DNA of 64,000 nucleotides from Solitalea longa (GCF_002920915.1 NZ_PQVF01000001.1:124001-188000); one strand, 5' to 3'; positions 17,865 to 28,044 are shown, numbered from the stretch's first letter. The notes: generated by a model not told the origin, from the sequence alone. Made by a program: numbers and translations.

Positions 17865-18113
17865 ATGGCTAAAAACACCTCTATTTTGTTGGGAGATCAT
17901 TTTGACAATTTTATAAACCAACAAATCAAAACCGGTAAATTTTCTACAGCAAGCGAAGTTGTAAGAGCCGCATTAAGAATGTTTGAACACGAAGAAACTA
18001 AGAAATCCGAATTAATAAAAGAGCTTCAAAAGGGAGAAAAATCTGGATTTGTAGAAAGTTTTGATCGAGAGGTTTTTCTTAAAAGCTTGAAACAAAAACA
18101 TTCGGCTGAATGA
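17865..18113 (+). CDS. ParD-family antitoxin (ribbon-helix-helix)
   Basis: An 82-residue protein with a CopG/ParD ribbon-helix-helix domain. The N-terminal strand is KNTSILLGDHFDNFINQQIK, followed by GKFSTASEVVRAALRMFE, the diagnostic S-x-S/A-E-V-V-R-A-A-L-R motif of ParD antitoxins. The C-terminal half (ETKKSELIKELQKGEKSGF) is charged and would wrap and neutralise the toxin. It should bind its own promoter at 17820-17841. Its TGA stop overlaps the toxin's start codon, so the two are translationally coupled. Confidence 0.93.
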   Translation: MAKNTSILLGDHFDNFINQQIKTGKFSTASEVVRAALRMFEHEETKKSELIKELQKGEKSGFVESFDREVFLKSLKQKHSAE

Positions 18114-18412
18114 TGAAATACAGAATCAGTAAGGAAGCTTTGAATGATTTAGAAAAAATTTGGCTTTATACTTTCGAGAATTGGTCGGTTGTACAGGCGG
18201 ACCGATATTTTAACTTGATAATGGATGAAATTGAGTATATATCCAGTAATCCAAAATCCGGGAAAGATTACAGTGAGGTGCGAAGTGGATACTTTCGCTC
18301 AAGAGTAAAATCCCATTTTATTTTCTACAAAATCAATTTAAAAAAAGAAGAAATTGAAATCATAAGAATTCTTCATCAACGTATGGATATCGATTCTCAT
18401 TTGGAGACCTAA
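18110..18412 (+). CDS. RelE/ParE-family toxin
   Basis: A 99-100-residue toxin of the RelE/ParE fold: YRISKEALNDLEKIWLYTFE, WSVVQADRYFNLIMDEIEYI, SGKDYSEVRSGYFRSRVKSH and FIFYKINLKKEEIEIIRILHQRMD, with the conserved terminal R-I-L-H-x-R-M-D. ParE-type members poison DNA gyrase, whereas RelE-type cut mRNA on the ribosome; the pairing with a ParD antitoxin favours ParE. Two adjacent ATG codons exist (18110 and 18113); either overlaps the antitoxin stop. The reading frame is intact, so the module looks functional. Confidence 0.92.
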   Translation: MMKYRISKEALNDLEKIWLYTFENWSVVQADRYFNLIMDEIEYISSNPKSGKDYSEVRSGYFRSRVKSHFIFYKINLKKEEIEIIRILHQRMDIDSHLET

Positions 18413-18539
18413 ATTGAGATTAGCTTCGAATATTTTGATGAGTTTATTACTCTTCAAGGATTGAGTAAGTAGTAATTTGGCCTGGCTGCCCTCAAACACT
18501 TCATATAAATCAACGTTGTACTATAAAAATTAAACAACG

Positions 18540-19304
18540 ATGAGTACAAAAAATAAGATCGCCCTTGTTACCGGTGGCAGCCGTGGCTTAGGAAAAGACA
18601 TGGCCCTTAATATTGCTAAAAAAGGAATTGATGTGGTATTTACCTATCACAGCAATAAAGAGGAAGCGGATAAAGTAGTTGCTGAAATTCAATCAAAAGG
18701 TCAAAAAGCAGCTGCATTTCAACTGGACACTGGTCACGTTAAATCCTTCGATAATTTTTTTAAACAGCTTTCTGAATATTTGGTTAACGAAACGGGTCAT
18801 CCTCATTTCGATTTCCTGATCAATAATGCCGGAACTGCATTATACGCACCATTTGCCGAAACTACTGAAGAACAGTTTGATACAGCTCTTAATATTCATT
18901 ACAAGGGTGTGTTTTTTCTAACTCAAAAAGCATTGTCGTTTATTAATAATGGAGGGCGCATCATTAATATTTCTTCAGGATTGGCGCGTTTCTCCTACCC
19001 GGGTTCTTCAGCCTACGGCTCAATGAAAGGAGCTATTGAAGTGCTTACACGCTATCTGGCAAAAGAATTGGGACCTAGAGGCATTGCCGCAAATGTGGTT
19101 GCACCAGGGGCTATAGCTACTGATTTTGGAGGAGGAAGAGTTCGAGACAACAAAGACATCAATCAAAATATTGCCACCCAAACAGCTTTAGGTCGTGTTG
19201 GCCAGGCGGATGATATTGGTAGCGTGGTGGCATTCTTATGTACCGATGATGCAAAATGGATCAATGGCCAACGCATTGAAGTTACTGGAGGAATAAATTT
19301 GTAG
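18540..19304 (+). CDS. Short-chain dehydrogenase/reductase (FabG-like)
   Basis: A classical SDR of 254 residues. It has the cofactor motif TGGSRGLGKDMA (about 10-21), NNAG (about 96-99), the catalytic Ser region IINISSGLARF, and the YGSMK tetrad motif (about 158-162). The C-terminal INGQRIEVTGGINL is the usual FabG-like end. An arginine-free VFTYHSNKEEAD after the second strand leaves the NAD versus NADP preference open. Probably an oxidoreductase of a small alcohol or ketone; the substrate is unknown. Orphan gene with a 127-bp upstream gap and an inverted repeat downstream. Confidence 0.9.
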   Translation: MSTKNKIALVTGGSRGLGKDMALNIAKKGIDVVFTYHSNKEEADKVVAEIQSKGQKAAAFQLDTGHVKSFDNFFKQLSEYLVNETGHPHFDFLINNAGTALYAPFAETTEEQFDTALNIHYKGVFFLTQKALSFINNGGRIINISSGLARFSYPGSSAYGSMKGAIEVLTRYLAKELGPRGIAANVVAPGAIATDFGGGRVRDNKDINQNIATQTALGRVGQADDIGSVVAFLCTDDAKWINGQRIEVTGGINL

Positions 19305-19310
19305 TGTTAT

Positions 19311-19359
19311 TTAACCGCAGAGGGACAAAAACTTTACGACTCTGCATCTCTGCGGTTAA
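19311..19359. repeat. Inverted repeat TTAACCGCAGAG/CTCTGCGGTTAA between convergent genes
   Basis: Perfect 12-bp arms at 19311-19322 and 19348-19359 surround a 25-nt loop, directly between the SDR stop and the stop of the convergent DUF4342 gene. It may act as a bidirectional transcription end. The core (CCGCAGAG) resembles the CCACAGAG element at 16527-16555, so both may belong to one dispersed small repeat family. Confidence 0.65.
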
Positions 19360-19365
19360 TGATTC

Positions 19366-19617
19366 TTATTCCTCAGGTTCACGTTCAACAGATATTGTAC
19401 ACTCACCTATTAAAGCCGCCATGGCGCCGATAGCTGCCAAAACCGGCGCAAACACAGCTCCCACAACCCCAATGGTAAGCGGTATCGACATGATCTCTTT
19501 TCCGCTTTTATCCAAAATAATGATCTTTCGAACATTGCCTTCGTTGATCAATTCCTTTATCTTATTTAACAGTTCCTCGCCTTTTACATTAAAGGTCTCT
19601 TTAAATGAGTTTCCCAT
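19366..19617 (-). CDS. DUF4342 family protein, 83 aa
   Basis: A small protein whose sequence fits DUF4342: FKETFNVKGEELLNKIKELI, then EGNVRKIIILDKSGKEIMSI, then the hydrophobic PLTIGVVGAVFAPVLAAIGA and a terminal ECTISVERE. The N-terminal half resembles a nucleic-acid- or ubiquitin-associated three-helix bundle seen fused to this domain elsewhere, and the hydrophobic segment could be a single membrane helix or hairpin. Function is unknown. It is divergent from katG across a 291-bp gap and convergent with the SDR gene. Confidence 0.85.
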   Translation of the reverse strand: MGNSFKETFNVKGEELLNKIKELINEGNVRKIIILDKSGKEIMSIPLTIGVVGAVFAPVLAAIGAMAALIGECTISVEREPEE

Positions 19618-19816
19618 CGTTTTTGCTATACTGGTTTAATAATCAGTAATTTAGTTATAGATCGATAGTATATCAAATGCTATGGATCAATAGCCATTTA
19701 AGTTACATACTAAAGTCCCTAATTTAGAATAACAATTATTAGAATATATCCGATTTTCTATCGTTATTTGTTAAACTCCCATCAATTTCTTGCCCTAAGT
19801 TACTTCCCGTCAAAGC

Positions 19817-19852
19817 ATAGATAATATCTATGCGTTCATAAATATTATCGCT
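19817..19852 (+). promoter_or_regulatory. OxyR-type binding site upstream of katG
   Basis: ATAG-ATAATAT-CTAT (19817-19831) matches the OxyR half-operator consensus ATAGntnnnanCTAT at every specified base and sits within a perfect GCATAGAT/ATCTATGC palindrome (19815-19833). A weaker second half-operator follows at about 19838-19852 (ATAA-a-T-att-A-t-C..). The katG start is at 19909. An OxyR gene with both redox cysteines is present at 31419-32354. Confidence 0.65.
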
Positions 19853-19902
19853 TTGATTTATGTTTATAAGTGAATTAAATTCGAAATAAATAAATAAAAT
19901 AA

Positions 19903-22188
<2,286 letters not shown>

Positions 22189-22254
22189 AAAGAATGGCCA
22201 ACCTTTTGGTGAATTATTCCTTAAAAGTTAGGCTGTAAAAATAAATTCAGATCA

Positions 22255-22291
22255 ATAGAATGAGCCCGGTACTGTGCCGGGCTCATTCTAT
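22255..22291. terminator. Strong bidirectional terminator after katG
   Basis: A perfect 15-bp stem, ATAGAATGAGCCCGG (22255-22269) with CCGGGCTCATTCTAT (22277-22291), has a 7-nt loop and is followed by TTTTA. It lies between katG and the convergent NmrA-like gene. Confidence 0.9.
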
Positions 22292-22363
22292 TTTATGGCT
22301 AATCTGCCTTTTTCATTATTGTAAATCTATAGCCTACTTATTGGCGTTAATAAAAATTTGCTA

Positions 22364-23011
22364 TTATATTTTACTGGCAACAAAAGGCGCTTTCTGAATA
22401 AATCTTCGGTCTGTTAATTGTTCGATTAGAAAATCCGCCAAATCAGTTGCACTTATCTTTTCTCCTGGGCAATCTTCTAAACTTGCAGTCACTTCGCCAA
22501 CTTCATCAGTAAGTTCAATTAATGGGAGCCTTACCAATGTCCAATCGATACTACTAGCTTTTAAAATATCATACTCCAATTGCTTGTTAGCTGTTGAAAG
22601 AGGGAAGGTTTTCTTCATCCAATCGGTGCCAAACGCTGTTGTACCGGTCTTTTTGTCAAACGGGGTGTCAACATTCAGTCCGGTGGTTACAATATATCGC
22701 CGAACAGCTAGTTCATTCATTGCTTTTAAAACATTTGAAGATGATTGAGAGAAGATTGTTGGTTCGCTTGCTGGAATTCCTAAACCTAAAGTGCTTATTA
22801 CAGCATCACAACCTTTGATCAGTTGATAAATGGTAGTGTAATCATTTATATCACCTGTGATGATTTCAATTTTAGGGCTTTTGATTTGAAGCTTATCAGG
22901 ATTTCTAAGGAGTAGTTTAAGCTGATAACCTTGATTCAATAATTGTTTTACAAGGTAACTTCCCGATTTTCCGGTGCCGCCGATTACGGCTATTATTAAT
23001 GATGGATTCAT
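22364..23011 (-). CDS. NAD(P)-binding NmrA/atypical-SDR protein
   Basis: I take the ATG at 23011 as the start because the Rossmann strand begins right after it (MNPSLIIAVIGGTGKSGSYL); an upstream ATG at 23035 would add eight residues. The GGTGKSGSYL nucleotide-binding loop, LLLRNPDKL with the NADP-type arginine, and DAVISTLGLG identify an atypical SDR of the NmrA/YwnB group, about 215 residues long. The canonical YxxxK is absent, as in NmrA-like sensors, so a redox-sensing or isomerase-like role is possible. RRYIVTTGLNVDTP and DWTLVRLPLIELTD fit family positions. Monocistronic. Confidence 0.85.
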   Translation of the reverse strand: MNPSLIIAVIGGTGKSGSYLVKQLLNQGYQLKLLLRNPDKLQIKSPKIEIITGDINDYTTIYQLIKGCDAVISTLGLGIPASEPTIFSQSSSNVLKAMNELAVRRYIVTTGLNVDTPFDKKTGTTAFGTDWMKKTFPLSTANKQLEYDILKASSIDWTLVRLPLIELTDEVGEVTASLEDCPGEKISATDLADFLIEQLTDRRFIQKAPFVASKI

Positions 23012-23298
23012 GATTCTCTTTATAAAATATAACAAATAGACTAAACGCTCGGACTTGTTTTCTAAACAAATCGAGCTGTGAAAAGCTTTTACACTTTTGA
23101 ATAGATCAGATCAATATTTTATAAAGAGATTTTAATGACGCAAAAATAAACCTTTCCTGCAGAATGCAAATACGTATTGATCTACAGTCGTTTTTAAACC
23201 TCTTATTTTTTTTATAAATTCTAATTCGATTAGCATTACTGATGATCTGATCAAAGACAAATCCAATGCTTAAATCTTTTATTCATCAATCTTATCTT

Positions 23299-24252
23299 AT
23301 GAAAAAACTGATCCTGGTTCTTGTTCTATTGCATGTTATCTATCCTATTTATGCTCAAGATGGCAAGATTATAACGAAGGAACCTTACGTATTACCCGAC
23401 AGCGTTGTTGCCATGATTAAAACACGTCATGACGAACCTATTGCCTCCAAAATTCTCGGCTTAAACTATTCCCGAATAACCTATTTATCGGACGGTTTAA
23501 AGGTAACGGCCTATCTTATCGAGCCCCAAGAGCCCGGTAAATACCCTTGCATAATTTCGAATCGTGGCGGAAACAGAGATTTTGGCCAATGGACCCCATT
23601 AGGCATCGGACGCTCTTTAGGCCGATTGGCTAGTTGGGATTACGTGGTTATTGCCAGCCAGTACCGAGGGAATGACGGAGGCGAAGGCAAGGAAGAGTAT
23701 GGAGGAAAAGATGTGGACGATGTGCTTAACCTGGTCCAAGTGCTTGCACAGATCCCTAAGGCCGATACCTCAAGAATTGGAATGGAAGGAACGAGCAGAG
23801 GTGGCATGATGACTTATCTGGCCCTCAAAAGAAGTTGCAGATTTAAGGCTGCTGTTGTTACTGCCGGCTTGGCAAACGCTTTTAAAAACATTGCCAGTAG
23901 ACCTAATATGGAGAAAAACGTCTTTAGCCAACTCATTCCAAATTATAACACCACCAAAGAAACAAGTTTAAAGGAGCGTTCAGCAGTGTTTTGGGCCGAC
24001 CAACTTTGTCCTACAACCCCTATTCTACTTATGCAAGGCAGTGCCGACTGGAGAGTCCTTCCGGAGGAATCGATGGAGATGCTGAACAAACTTTATGAAT
24101 GCAGGCATCCCGTACGGTTCATTCTTTATGAGGGTGCTGATCACGGTATAACTGAATATCGAGAGGAAAAACTGGCAGAAATGAAAAGGCATTTTGATTA
24201 TTACTTACGGGATATCAAAAAATTGCCTAACATGGTCCCTCATGGCGATTAA
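23299..24252 (+). CDS. Secreted S9-like alpha/beta hydrolase (dipeptidyl peptidase-type)
   Basis: The start at ATG 23299 opens a signal peptide (MKKLILVLVLLHVIYPIYAQ); an earlier ATG at 23266 would bury it. The 317-residue protein is a single alpha/beta-hydrolase domain of the prolyl oligopeptidase (S9) type, without a propeller. The nucleophile elbow GMEGTSRGGMMTYLAL contains Ser, the acid is in LLMQGSADWRVLPEESMEML, and the histidine in YEGADHGITEY. The oxyanion region SNRGGNRDFGQW and the QYRGNDGGEG loop are typical. It probably hydrolyses short peptides or esters in the periplasm. It precedes a DinB-like gene by 30 bp. Confidence 0.88.
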   Translation: MKKLILVLVLLHVIYPIYAQDGKIITKEPYVLPDSVVAMIKTRHDEPIASKILGLNYSRITYLSDGLKVTAYLIEPQEPGKYPCIISNRGGNRDFGQWTPLGIGRSLGRLASWDYVVIASQYRGNDGGEGKEEYGGKDVDDVLNLVQVLAQIPKADTSRIGMEGTSRGGMMTYLALKRSCRFKAAVVTAGLANAFKNIASRPNMEKNVFSQLIPNYNTTKETSLKERSAVFWADQLCPTTPILLMQGSADWRVLPEESMEMLNKLYECRHPVRFILYEGADHGITEYREEKLAEMKRHFDYYLRDIKKLPNMVPHGD

Positions 24253-24282
24253 TTATCAATTCACAATTAAACAATTAAAAAC

Positions 24283-24765
24283 ATGACCATTACAACTCAA
24301 ATAGCTCAGCATTTTAAAAGCGTTTATTTTGGAGGAAACTGGACATCTGTGAATTTCAAGGAGAGCCTTGCTGATGTTACATGGGAGCAAGCTACAACAA
24401 AAATTTACGCTTTCAATACTATTGCAGCATTGGTTTTTCATACCAATTATTATGTAAGTGCAATTATTGAGGTTTTACAAGGAAAACCGCTCAATGCACA
24501 TGATAAGTTCAGTTTTGATCTTGCTCCGATCACCTCTGAACAAGATTGGGAAAACTTGCTCAACAAAAGTTTTACGGAAGCTGAACGGCTTACGAAGTTA
24601 ATTGAGCAATTGCCAGAAAATAAGCTATGGGAACCTTTTTCAGATGAAAAATATGGCAACTATTACCGAAATATCCATGGCTTAATTGAACATTGCCATT
24701 ACCATTTAGGGCAGATTGTATTGATTAAAAAGATCATTCTATTAAACAGTCATTCTTCACTTTAG
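24283..24765 (+). CDS. DinB-superfamily protein (DUF1572-like)
   Basis: A 160-residue four-helix-bundle protein of the DinB/YfiT fold. Putative metal ligands are a histidine in ALVFHTNYYV (helix 2) and the HCHYHLGQIV motif in the last helix, which matches the H-x3-H arrangement of the family. FNTIAALVFHTNYYVSAIIE and NIHGLIEHCHYHLGQIVLIK anchor the bundle. Family members include thiol-dependent transferases (bacillithiol or mycothiol S-transferases) and proteins of unknown function; the activity here is not assignable. It lies 30 bp downstream of the secreted hydrolase. Its 3' end overlaps the convergent ceramidase-like gene by 9 bp. Confidence 0.85.
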   Translation: MTITTQIAQHFKSVYFGGNWTSVNFKESLADVTWEQATTKIYAFNTIAALVFHTNYYVSAIIEVLQGKPLNAHDKFSFDLAPITSEQDWENLLNKSFTEAERLTKLIEQLPENKLWEPFSDEKYGNYYRNIHGLIEHCHYHLGQIVLIKKIILLNSHSSL

Positions 24766-26088
24766 GATCAAACCGTTAACCAATTCACTGAAATAACGAC
24801 CGTTATGAGGGCCAAACCAGTTCATTTCGCGGGTTTCTGCTTTAACGCTATCGTAGTATTTATCAGGAGTGATATAGCCCACATAGCCGCCATTGAAAGA
24901 GGTAATGAGCAAGTTTCGTTTGGTTTTAGTACTCACTTCTTCTGATAGCTCCACCATTTCGCCCGAATAGTCACACGGAGTACCTATCAGCACAATGTTG
25001 CCTAATTGAAGGCGGTTCATCCCAATTTGTTGTTCACCCAATAAGGCATTAAACACCCATGGGCGTAAGCGATATTCGTCGTTTACCCGTAATTGAGGTT
25101 CATGTAATTGCAATGGAAGGTAAGCTGTAGAGATAAAGGAAGTGGTATCTGTTTTTATACTATCATGGTCCGAAAGTCGCTGCTGAAGTTTAGTGGCCAG
25201 GGCTTCTGCCTTTGGGAATCCTTTGAGGCTATCTATTACCGGGCGCATACTGCCAACCGCCCCGGCAAAAAAAGTGGCAAAGTTACAGGTGCCTGCCTTT
25301 TCAAGCTTTTGCACCAGCATTCCCGGATAATCACAGCTTATGAGGTTATCTCGTTTAGAGATACAAGTGGCATGAGCCGAATAGCTTAACAGCATGGCCG
25401 ATTCATGGTTCGCTTTTTCAATTTTAATCACCCGTAAATAAGGATCTTCTGGAAATTTATCACCAAATAGTCGGTTAGATACAAGGTCTGCCGCATTGAT
25501 CGCCTCAAAACCGATAGTGCATTTTGCACTGCTGGCTTGGGCTCTTTTAATGCCGTTTACAATTCCGTCGGCAACCTTATTTATCATTTCCTCATTGAAC
25601 GGCCCCGCAAGTGCCCATCCTCCCAAGCCTTTTGCCCATCCTCCTGCACTGCTGTGTGTATGTGTGGCACCAAAGTAAACCTGCGCACGCGAAAACCCCA
25701 TCTTCTTTAGCTTCGGCATCACCTTATCAACCACCAACGGTGGAACGATCATCATGTCGAGTGAAACTAACGCCGCCTTTTGCAACCCATTATCAAAGAC
25801 CAGGGTCCTCACAAAAATGCTGTCATGAATACCCGAATAGTTTTTCCATCGAACCCCGTAACCTGCTACATGCACCTTAAAATCTGGTGTGATGTTCTCC
25901 ATTGCCCAGCCGCATTTTAAAGCCTTGCCATAGCCTTTGTTAGGCGCTAAGGCTGTTAAGGCTTGCATGGTAGCCGGGTAATATTGCGTTTGCTCCAGAG
26001 GCGTAAAATCGTTACGCTTTAACAAGCAGGCGCCAGCCAACAAAAGGATAATGATAGTGGTTATAAAAAGGCGAATTAATTTTTTCAA
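24757..26088 (-). CDS. Neutral/alkaline non-lysosomal ceramidase-like lipoprotein
   Basis: A 443-residue protein with a lipoprotein signal (LLLAGAC, Cys near 21). The rest corresponds to the neutral ceramidase N-terminal catalytic domain. It shows GWAMENITPDFKVHVAGYG (the conserved 'xITP' start), ALVSLDMMIVPP, the zinc-site motif YFGATHTHSSAGGW, SYSAHATCISKRDNLISCDY and a terminal FNGGYVGYITPDKYYD. Ceramidases hydrolyse the amide of ceramides or related lipids, plausible because Bacteroidota make sphingolipids. The C-terminal immunoglobulin-like domain of longer ceramidases is missing, as in many bacterial homologues. Whether the substrate is ceramide is an inference. Monocistronic, upstream of the divergent ars operon. 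Confidence 0.85.
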   Translation of the reverse strand: MKKLIRLFITTIIILLLAGACLLKRNDFTPLEQTQYYPATMQALTALAPNKGYGKALKCGWAMENITPDFKVHVAGYGVRWKNYSGIHDSIFVRTLVFDNGLQKAALVSLDMMIVPPLVVDKVMPKLKKMGFSRAQVYFGATHTHSSAGGWAKGLGGWALAGPFNEEMINKVADGIVNGIKRAQASSAKCTIGFEAINAADLVSNRLFGDKFPEDPYLRVIKIEKANHESAMLLSYSAHATCISKRDNLISCDYPGMLVQKLEKAGTCNFATFFAGAVGSMRPVIDSLKGFPKAEALATKLQQRLSDHDSIKTDTTSFISTAYLPLQLHEPQLRVNDEYRLRPWVFNALLGEQQIGMNRLQLGNIVLIGTPCDYSGEMVELSEEVSTKTKRNLLITSFNGGYVGYITPDKYYDSVKAETREMNWFGPHNGRYFSELVNGLILK

Positions 26089-26186
26089 CTTACAAATGAT
26101 TAAACGTTGAGGTCAAAAATACAAAAAGCAAGAGGCACAATTAATCGAGCTGTAATTTTAAAATTTATTTGCGGAATAAAATATTA

Positions 26187-26202
26187 ATCGTAATATTACG
26201 AT
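26187..26202. promoter_or_regulatory. Palindromic ArsR-type operator upstream of arsR
   Basis: ATCGTAATATTACGAT is a perfect 16-bp palindrome 15 bp before the arsR start codon. A near copy occurs at 26569-26584, between arsR and arsM. A dyad of this size and AT-rich composition next to an ArsR/SmtB gene is the expected binding site for that repressor. Confidence 0.75.
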
Positions 26203-26217
26203 ATATAAATTAACAAA

Positions 26218-26550
26218 ATGGGAGTTACCCGTACTGAAATATTTACCCAGGAACAAAACGAGCTGGCGCAAATGATGAAAGCATTGGCTCACCCGGCCCG
26301 AATAGCCATTATTCAACAGCTCTTGAAATCGCAAAGCTGTATCTGTGGCGATTTAGTTGACGAGATTGGATTGGCTCAAGCTACCATTTCCCAGCATTTG
26401 CGTGAACTAAAAGCAGTAGGAATTATAAAAGGGACCATTGAAGGCACAAGTGTTTGTTATTGCATTGACGAAGAGGTATGGAAACACTATAACAAAACTT
26501 TCGGAAGTCTTTTTAATAGCCTGCCAATAGTAGGTAAATCCTGTTGTTAA
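26218..26550 (+). CDS. arsR: ArsR/SmtB-family arsenic-responsive repressor
   Basis: A 110-residue winged-helix repressor: MMKALAHPARIAIIQQLLKS, then SCICGDLVDEIGLAQATISQ with the CxCGDL metal-site motif of As(III)-sensing ArsR proteins at the start of the recognition region, then HLRELKAVGIIKGTIEGTSV and the wing. Trivalent arsenic binding to the cysteines (C-x-C here, plus a C-terminal CC that may add ligands) would release it from DNA. It is the first gene of the operon, followed after 55 bp by arsM, with operator-like dyads on both sides. Confidence 0.93.
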   Translation: MGVTRTEIFTQEQNELAQMMKALAHPARIAIIQQLLKSQSCICGDLVDEIGLAQATISQHLRELKAVGIIKGTIEGTSVCYCIDEEVWKHYNKTFGSLFNSLPIVGKSCC

Positions 26551-26568
26551 AAAAATTTATCTCTATTT

Positions 26569-26584
26569 ATCGTAATATTGCAAT
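26569..26584. promoter_or_regulatory. Second, imperfect ArsR-type operator between arsR and arsM
   Basis: ATCGTAATATTGCAAT differs from the 26187-26202 palindrome at 2 of 16 positions and lies 21 bp ahead of the arsM start. The left half-site ATCGTAAT is identical. This suggests a second repressor site controlling arsM and downstream genes separately from arsR. Confidence 0.6.
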
Positions 26585-26605
26585 CAAGCATTTAATCTAA
26601 TTATT

Positions 26606-27442
26606 ATGAAAACAGAAGTAGAATTAAAAAACCTGGTAAAAGAAAAGTATACCGAAATTGCCTTACAGGATAAGGAAACAAACATGGGCTCTTGCTGCGG
26701 AGCGAGTTGCTGCTCGGAAGAAGTGTATAACATCATGAGCGATGACTATACGAAACTCGAAGGTTACAACGCAGATGCTGACTTAGGATTAGGTTGCGGT
26801 TTGCCTACAGAATTTGCCAAAATTAAAAAGGGCAATGTGGTAATTGATCTTGGCTCAGGTGCCGGAAACGACTGCTTTGTTGCCAGAAGCCAAACCGGTG
26901 ACACGGGTAATGTAATCGGTATTGATTTCACCGAGGCAATGATTAACAAGGCCCGGGCTAATGCAGAGAAACTGGGGTATAACAATGTGGAATTTCGTTA
27001 TGGCGATATTGAGAAAATGCCCGTTACATCAGCAATCGCCGACGTAATTGTGAGTAACTGCGTATTAAACCTTGTTCCGAATAAGGAAAATGTGATTAAC
27101 GAAATTTATCGTGTACTTAAACCTGGCGGGCATTTCAGCATTTCAGACATAGTATTGGTGGGAGCATTACCGGAAGCTTTAAAGCAAACCGCCGAAATGT
27201 ATGCAGGCTGTGTATCGGGAGCGATTCAAAAAGATGAGTATCTTGGATTTATTTCGAAGGCCGGCTTTAAGAATATAACATTGCAGAAAGAAAAAGTCAT
27301 CAATATTCCTGATGATATACTTTTGAATTATATAAGTGAAGAAGAGCTATCTGCTTTTAAGGAAAGTAAACTTGGAATTTACAGCATTACGGTTTATGCC
27401 GAAAAACCTGAAGCTTGTTGCCAGCCGGGTTGTTGTAGTTAA
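26606..27442 (+). CDS. arsM: Arsenite S-adenosylmethionine methyltransferase
   Basis: A 278-residue class I methyltransferase of the ArsM family. The N-terminal cysteine-rich segment MGSCCGASCCSEE is followed by the SAM-binding motif VIDLGSGAGNDCFVA. The three conserved As(III)-binding cysteines are all present: Cys64 in LGLGCGLP, Cys152 in IVSNCVLNLVP and Cys202 in MYAGCVSGAI. A terminal CCQPGCCS adds further thiols. It methylates As(III) to mono-, di- and trimethylated species, some of them volatile. Second gene of the operon, followed by a 109-bp gap containing a small repeat. Confidence 0.95.
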   Translation: MKTEVELKNLVKEKYTEIALQDKETNMGSCCGASCCSEEVYNIMSDDYTKLEGYNADADLGLGCGLPTEFAKIKKGNVVIDLGSGAGNDCFVARSQTGDTGNVIGIDFTEAMINKARANAEKLGYNNVEFRYGDIEKMPVTSAIADVIVSNCVLNLVPNKENVINEIYRVLKPGGHFSISDIVLVGALPEALKQTAEMYAGCVSGAIQKDEYLGFISKAGFKNITLQKEKVINIPDDILLNYISEEELSAFKESKLGIYSITVYAEKPEACCQPGCCS

Positions 27443-27470
27443 CCCTAAATCCCCTAAAGGGGACTTTGGA
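27443..27470. repeat. CCCCTAAAGGGG-type intergenic repeat
   Basis: Directly after the arsM stop, CCCTAAATCCCCTAAAGGGG and following ACTTTGGA form a GC-rich dyad centred on CCCCTAAAGGGG (imperfect, arms CCCC/GGGG with a TAAA loop). I recall similar 'CCCCTAAAGGGGAC' elements scattered in other Bacteroidota genomes. It might attenuate transcription into the rest of the operon, but it lacks a T tract. Confidence 0.5.
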
Positions 27471-27551
27471 TTCATCTCAAGGAAAACTTAAATTCAATGA
27501 AGAAACCAGTTGAACAACGTTCGTTCTCCACCGGAATAACTTATCAACTAT

Positions 27552-28043
27552 ATGACAATTTCTCCTTTGCTTCCCGAACATTGGGAAGCTGTAAAAACAA
27601 TTTATGAAGAAGGTATCGCCACCGGTAATGCCACCTTTCAACAGTCGGCTCCAACCTGGGAAGAGTGGAATGAAGGTCATTTACAAGAGTGTCGATTCGT
27701 AGCACTTATTGACGATAAAGTTGCTGGCTGGGCGGCCTTAACCAGGGTCTCGGGTCGTTGTGTGTATGCAGGCGTGGCCGAAGTGAGTGTTTACGTGGGC
27801 GAAAACTATCGCGGCTATGGTATTGGTGCTTTATTGCTCAATCATTTGGTCGCCGAGAGTGAGAAAAATAACCTTTGGACGCTTCAGGCTGGCATTTTTC
27901 CAGAAAATAAAGGAAGCTTAGCTCTTCATCAAAAATTTGATTTCCGGATTGTGGGCAAGCGTGAAAAAATTGGCAAAATGGATGGTGTTTGGAGAGATAC
28001 CATATTGTTGGAACGAAGAAGTAAAATAGTAGGAATTGAATAG
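27552..28043 (+). CDS. ArsN1-like GNAT acetyltransferase
   Basis: A 163-residue GNAT protein close to phosphinothricin/arsinothricin N-acetyltransferases. It has the N-terminal motif [31 protein letters not shown], then [20 protein letters not shown], which holds the acetyl-CoA loop R-G-Y-G-I-G, and [20 protein letters not shown] with the conserved N-x-x-S-L-A-L-H segment. The start at 27552 fits the first strand ([11 protein letters not shown]). Its position inside an ars operon supports the ArsN1 subfamily, which inactivates the arsenic antibiotic arsinothricin. Acetylation of another amino compound is possible. It ends one base before the acr3 start, so they are translationally coupled. 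Confidence 0.85.
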   Translation: MTISPLLPEHWEAVKTIYEEGIATGNATFQQSAPTWEEWNEGHLQECRFVALIDDKVAGWAALTRVSGRCVYAGVAEVSVYVGENYRGYGIGALLLNHLVAESEKNNLWTLQAGIFPENKGSLALHQKFDFRIVGKREKIGKMDGVWRDTILLERRSKIVGIE

Positions 28044-28044
28044 C

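Noticed and set aside
27497-27607. 36-codon forward ORF between arsM and the ArsN1-like gene
   Set aside because: It overlaps the acetyltransferase start in another frame and has no recognisable features.
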